NCBI GenBank assembly: GCA_949825045.1
Contig: OX463808.1
Span: 32,363,674-32,427,673 of the forward strand
DNA length: 64,000 bases
From: Argyresthia goedartella
Lineage: Eukaryota; Arthropoda; Insecta; Lepidoptera; Argyresthiidae
Direction: 5' to 3'
A model generated the notes under the pieces. The model saw only the letters and a program-made list of their open reading frames with translations, had not been told where the DNA came from and ran no database searches. The position numbers were made by a program, and so were the translations under genes. Each line of letters starts with the position of its first letter. The stretch's first letter is position 1. Positions 63,691 through 64,000 of the stretch are shown one piece after another.

Positions 63691-64000
63691 AGGTGTGGTC
63701 TGCGGAGTGTGTTCTCGCGCGGAGCGCGAGGACCACTACGGTTGCGGGGTCGAGGACTTATGGTTGCCTCATGCCCGCGGCGTCAACTCGGGGGGTAACG
63801 TCCCCCCCGGTCTTGGGTGGCCCCTACTTGTCAGGGGCTTCGCGTGGTCTTCGTTGTGCTGTGCTTTCGCCGTCTATTGGCATACACTGGCGACAACGGT
63901 GCGGGAGCTTCTTCTTCTTCACTGTGCCGTGCTTTCGCCCTCTTCTGCGGGCTTACACTGGCGACAGTGGGATGGGTGAAGGTGTAATCTTACCTTTATA
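63691..64000. other. GC-rich end of the window with a local duplication
   Basis: Two similar blocks (about 63,855-63,902 and 63,925-63,968) share GTGCTTTCGCC, TACACTGGCGACA and spacing of 68-70. GGGTGAAGGTGT occurs at 63,688 and 63,975, flanking the block. No domain recognised in any frame. Possibly a separate insertion into LINE-E or its 5' region. Confidence 0.4.

Overview
This window is eukaryotic, AT-rich, arthropod-type DNA made almost entirely of transposable elements. I see no host gene, rRNA or functional tRNA. The best taxonomic guess is a moth or butterfly (Lepidoptera). A (CATA)n stretch followed by the short repeat with 'GAGGGGTAGGCA' (about 5790-5905), and the (AAT)n-linked repeat ending in 'ACTTATATAGATAAAT' (about 32900-33036), are forms I recall as abundant in lepidopteran genomes. 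The LINE ORF1 at 50.4-51.7 kb, a maT-type mariner, an env-bearing Gypsy element and OTU-carrying Helitron remains all fit. This is inference from memory; no search was run.

Layout. 1-930: tRNA-like SINE remnant and featureless DNA. 931-12.5 kb: a Polinton/Maverick, a virus-like DNA transposon, with an intact protein-primed DNA polymerase, a packaging ATPase, a DUF8207-like protein, a coiled-coil fibre-like protein, an integrase broken by an 11-bp duplication, a hydrophobic virion-type protein, an adenain-like protease, minor and major capsid proteins and two further small genes. Terminal inverted repeats were not found. 12.6-13.86 kb: foldback element plus the 3' end of a BEL/Pao element. 13.86-16.43 kb: 5'-truncated LINE (LINE-A). 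16.6-19.0 kb: a second LINE on the minus strand (LINE-B). 19.02-19.83 kb: non-autonomous DNA element flanked by CTAA. 19.98-34.5 kb: LINE-C, a CR1-like LINE split by a 9.1-kb env-bearing Gypsy/errantivirus-like provirus (20,873-29,963), by an AAT-linked repeat and by a TTAA-flanked MITE. 34.5-41.5 kb: decayed pieces of two Gypsy elements and a CR1 fragment. 41.5-43.4 kb: inverted pair of LINE-C fragments. 43.47-44.53 kb: LTR-like block with promoter and 64-bp tandem repeats. 44.5-48.0 kb: fragments of a TE-associated protein, a Jockey-like LINE and a Helitron. 48.0-51.7 kb: LINE-D (minus). 51.76-64 kb: LINE-E (minus), interrupted in turn by a maT mariner, a solo BEL LTR and a full-length 7.2-kb BEL/Pao element.

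The clearest structural result is the nested history of the last 12 kb. Three insertions with matching target duplications or inverted termini (22-bp TIRs; CCTAC; ACTGT) sit in one LINE whose coding sequence resumes on the far side of each. The most interesting coding unit is the Polinton. Its genes are packed head-to-tail and three neighbouring pairs overlap by ATGA (stop and start share bases), an arrangement compatible with termination-reinitiation on a polycistronic mRNA.

Limits: family and clade names come from recognising motifs by eye, boundaries without target duplications are approximate, and similarities quoted are visual, not computed.
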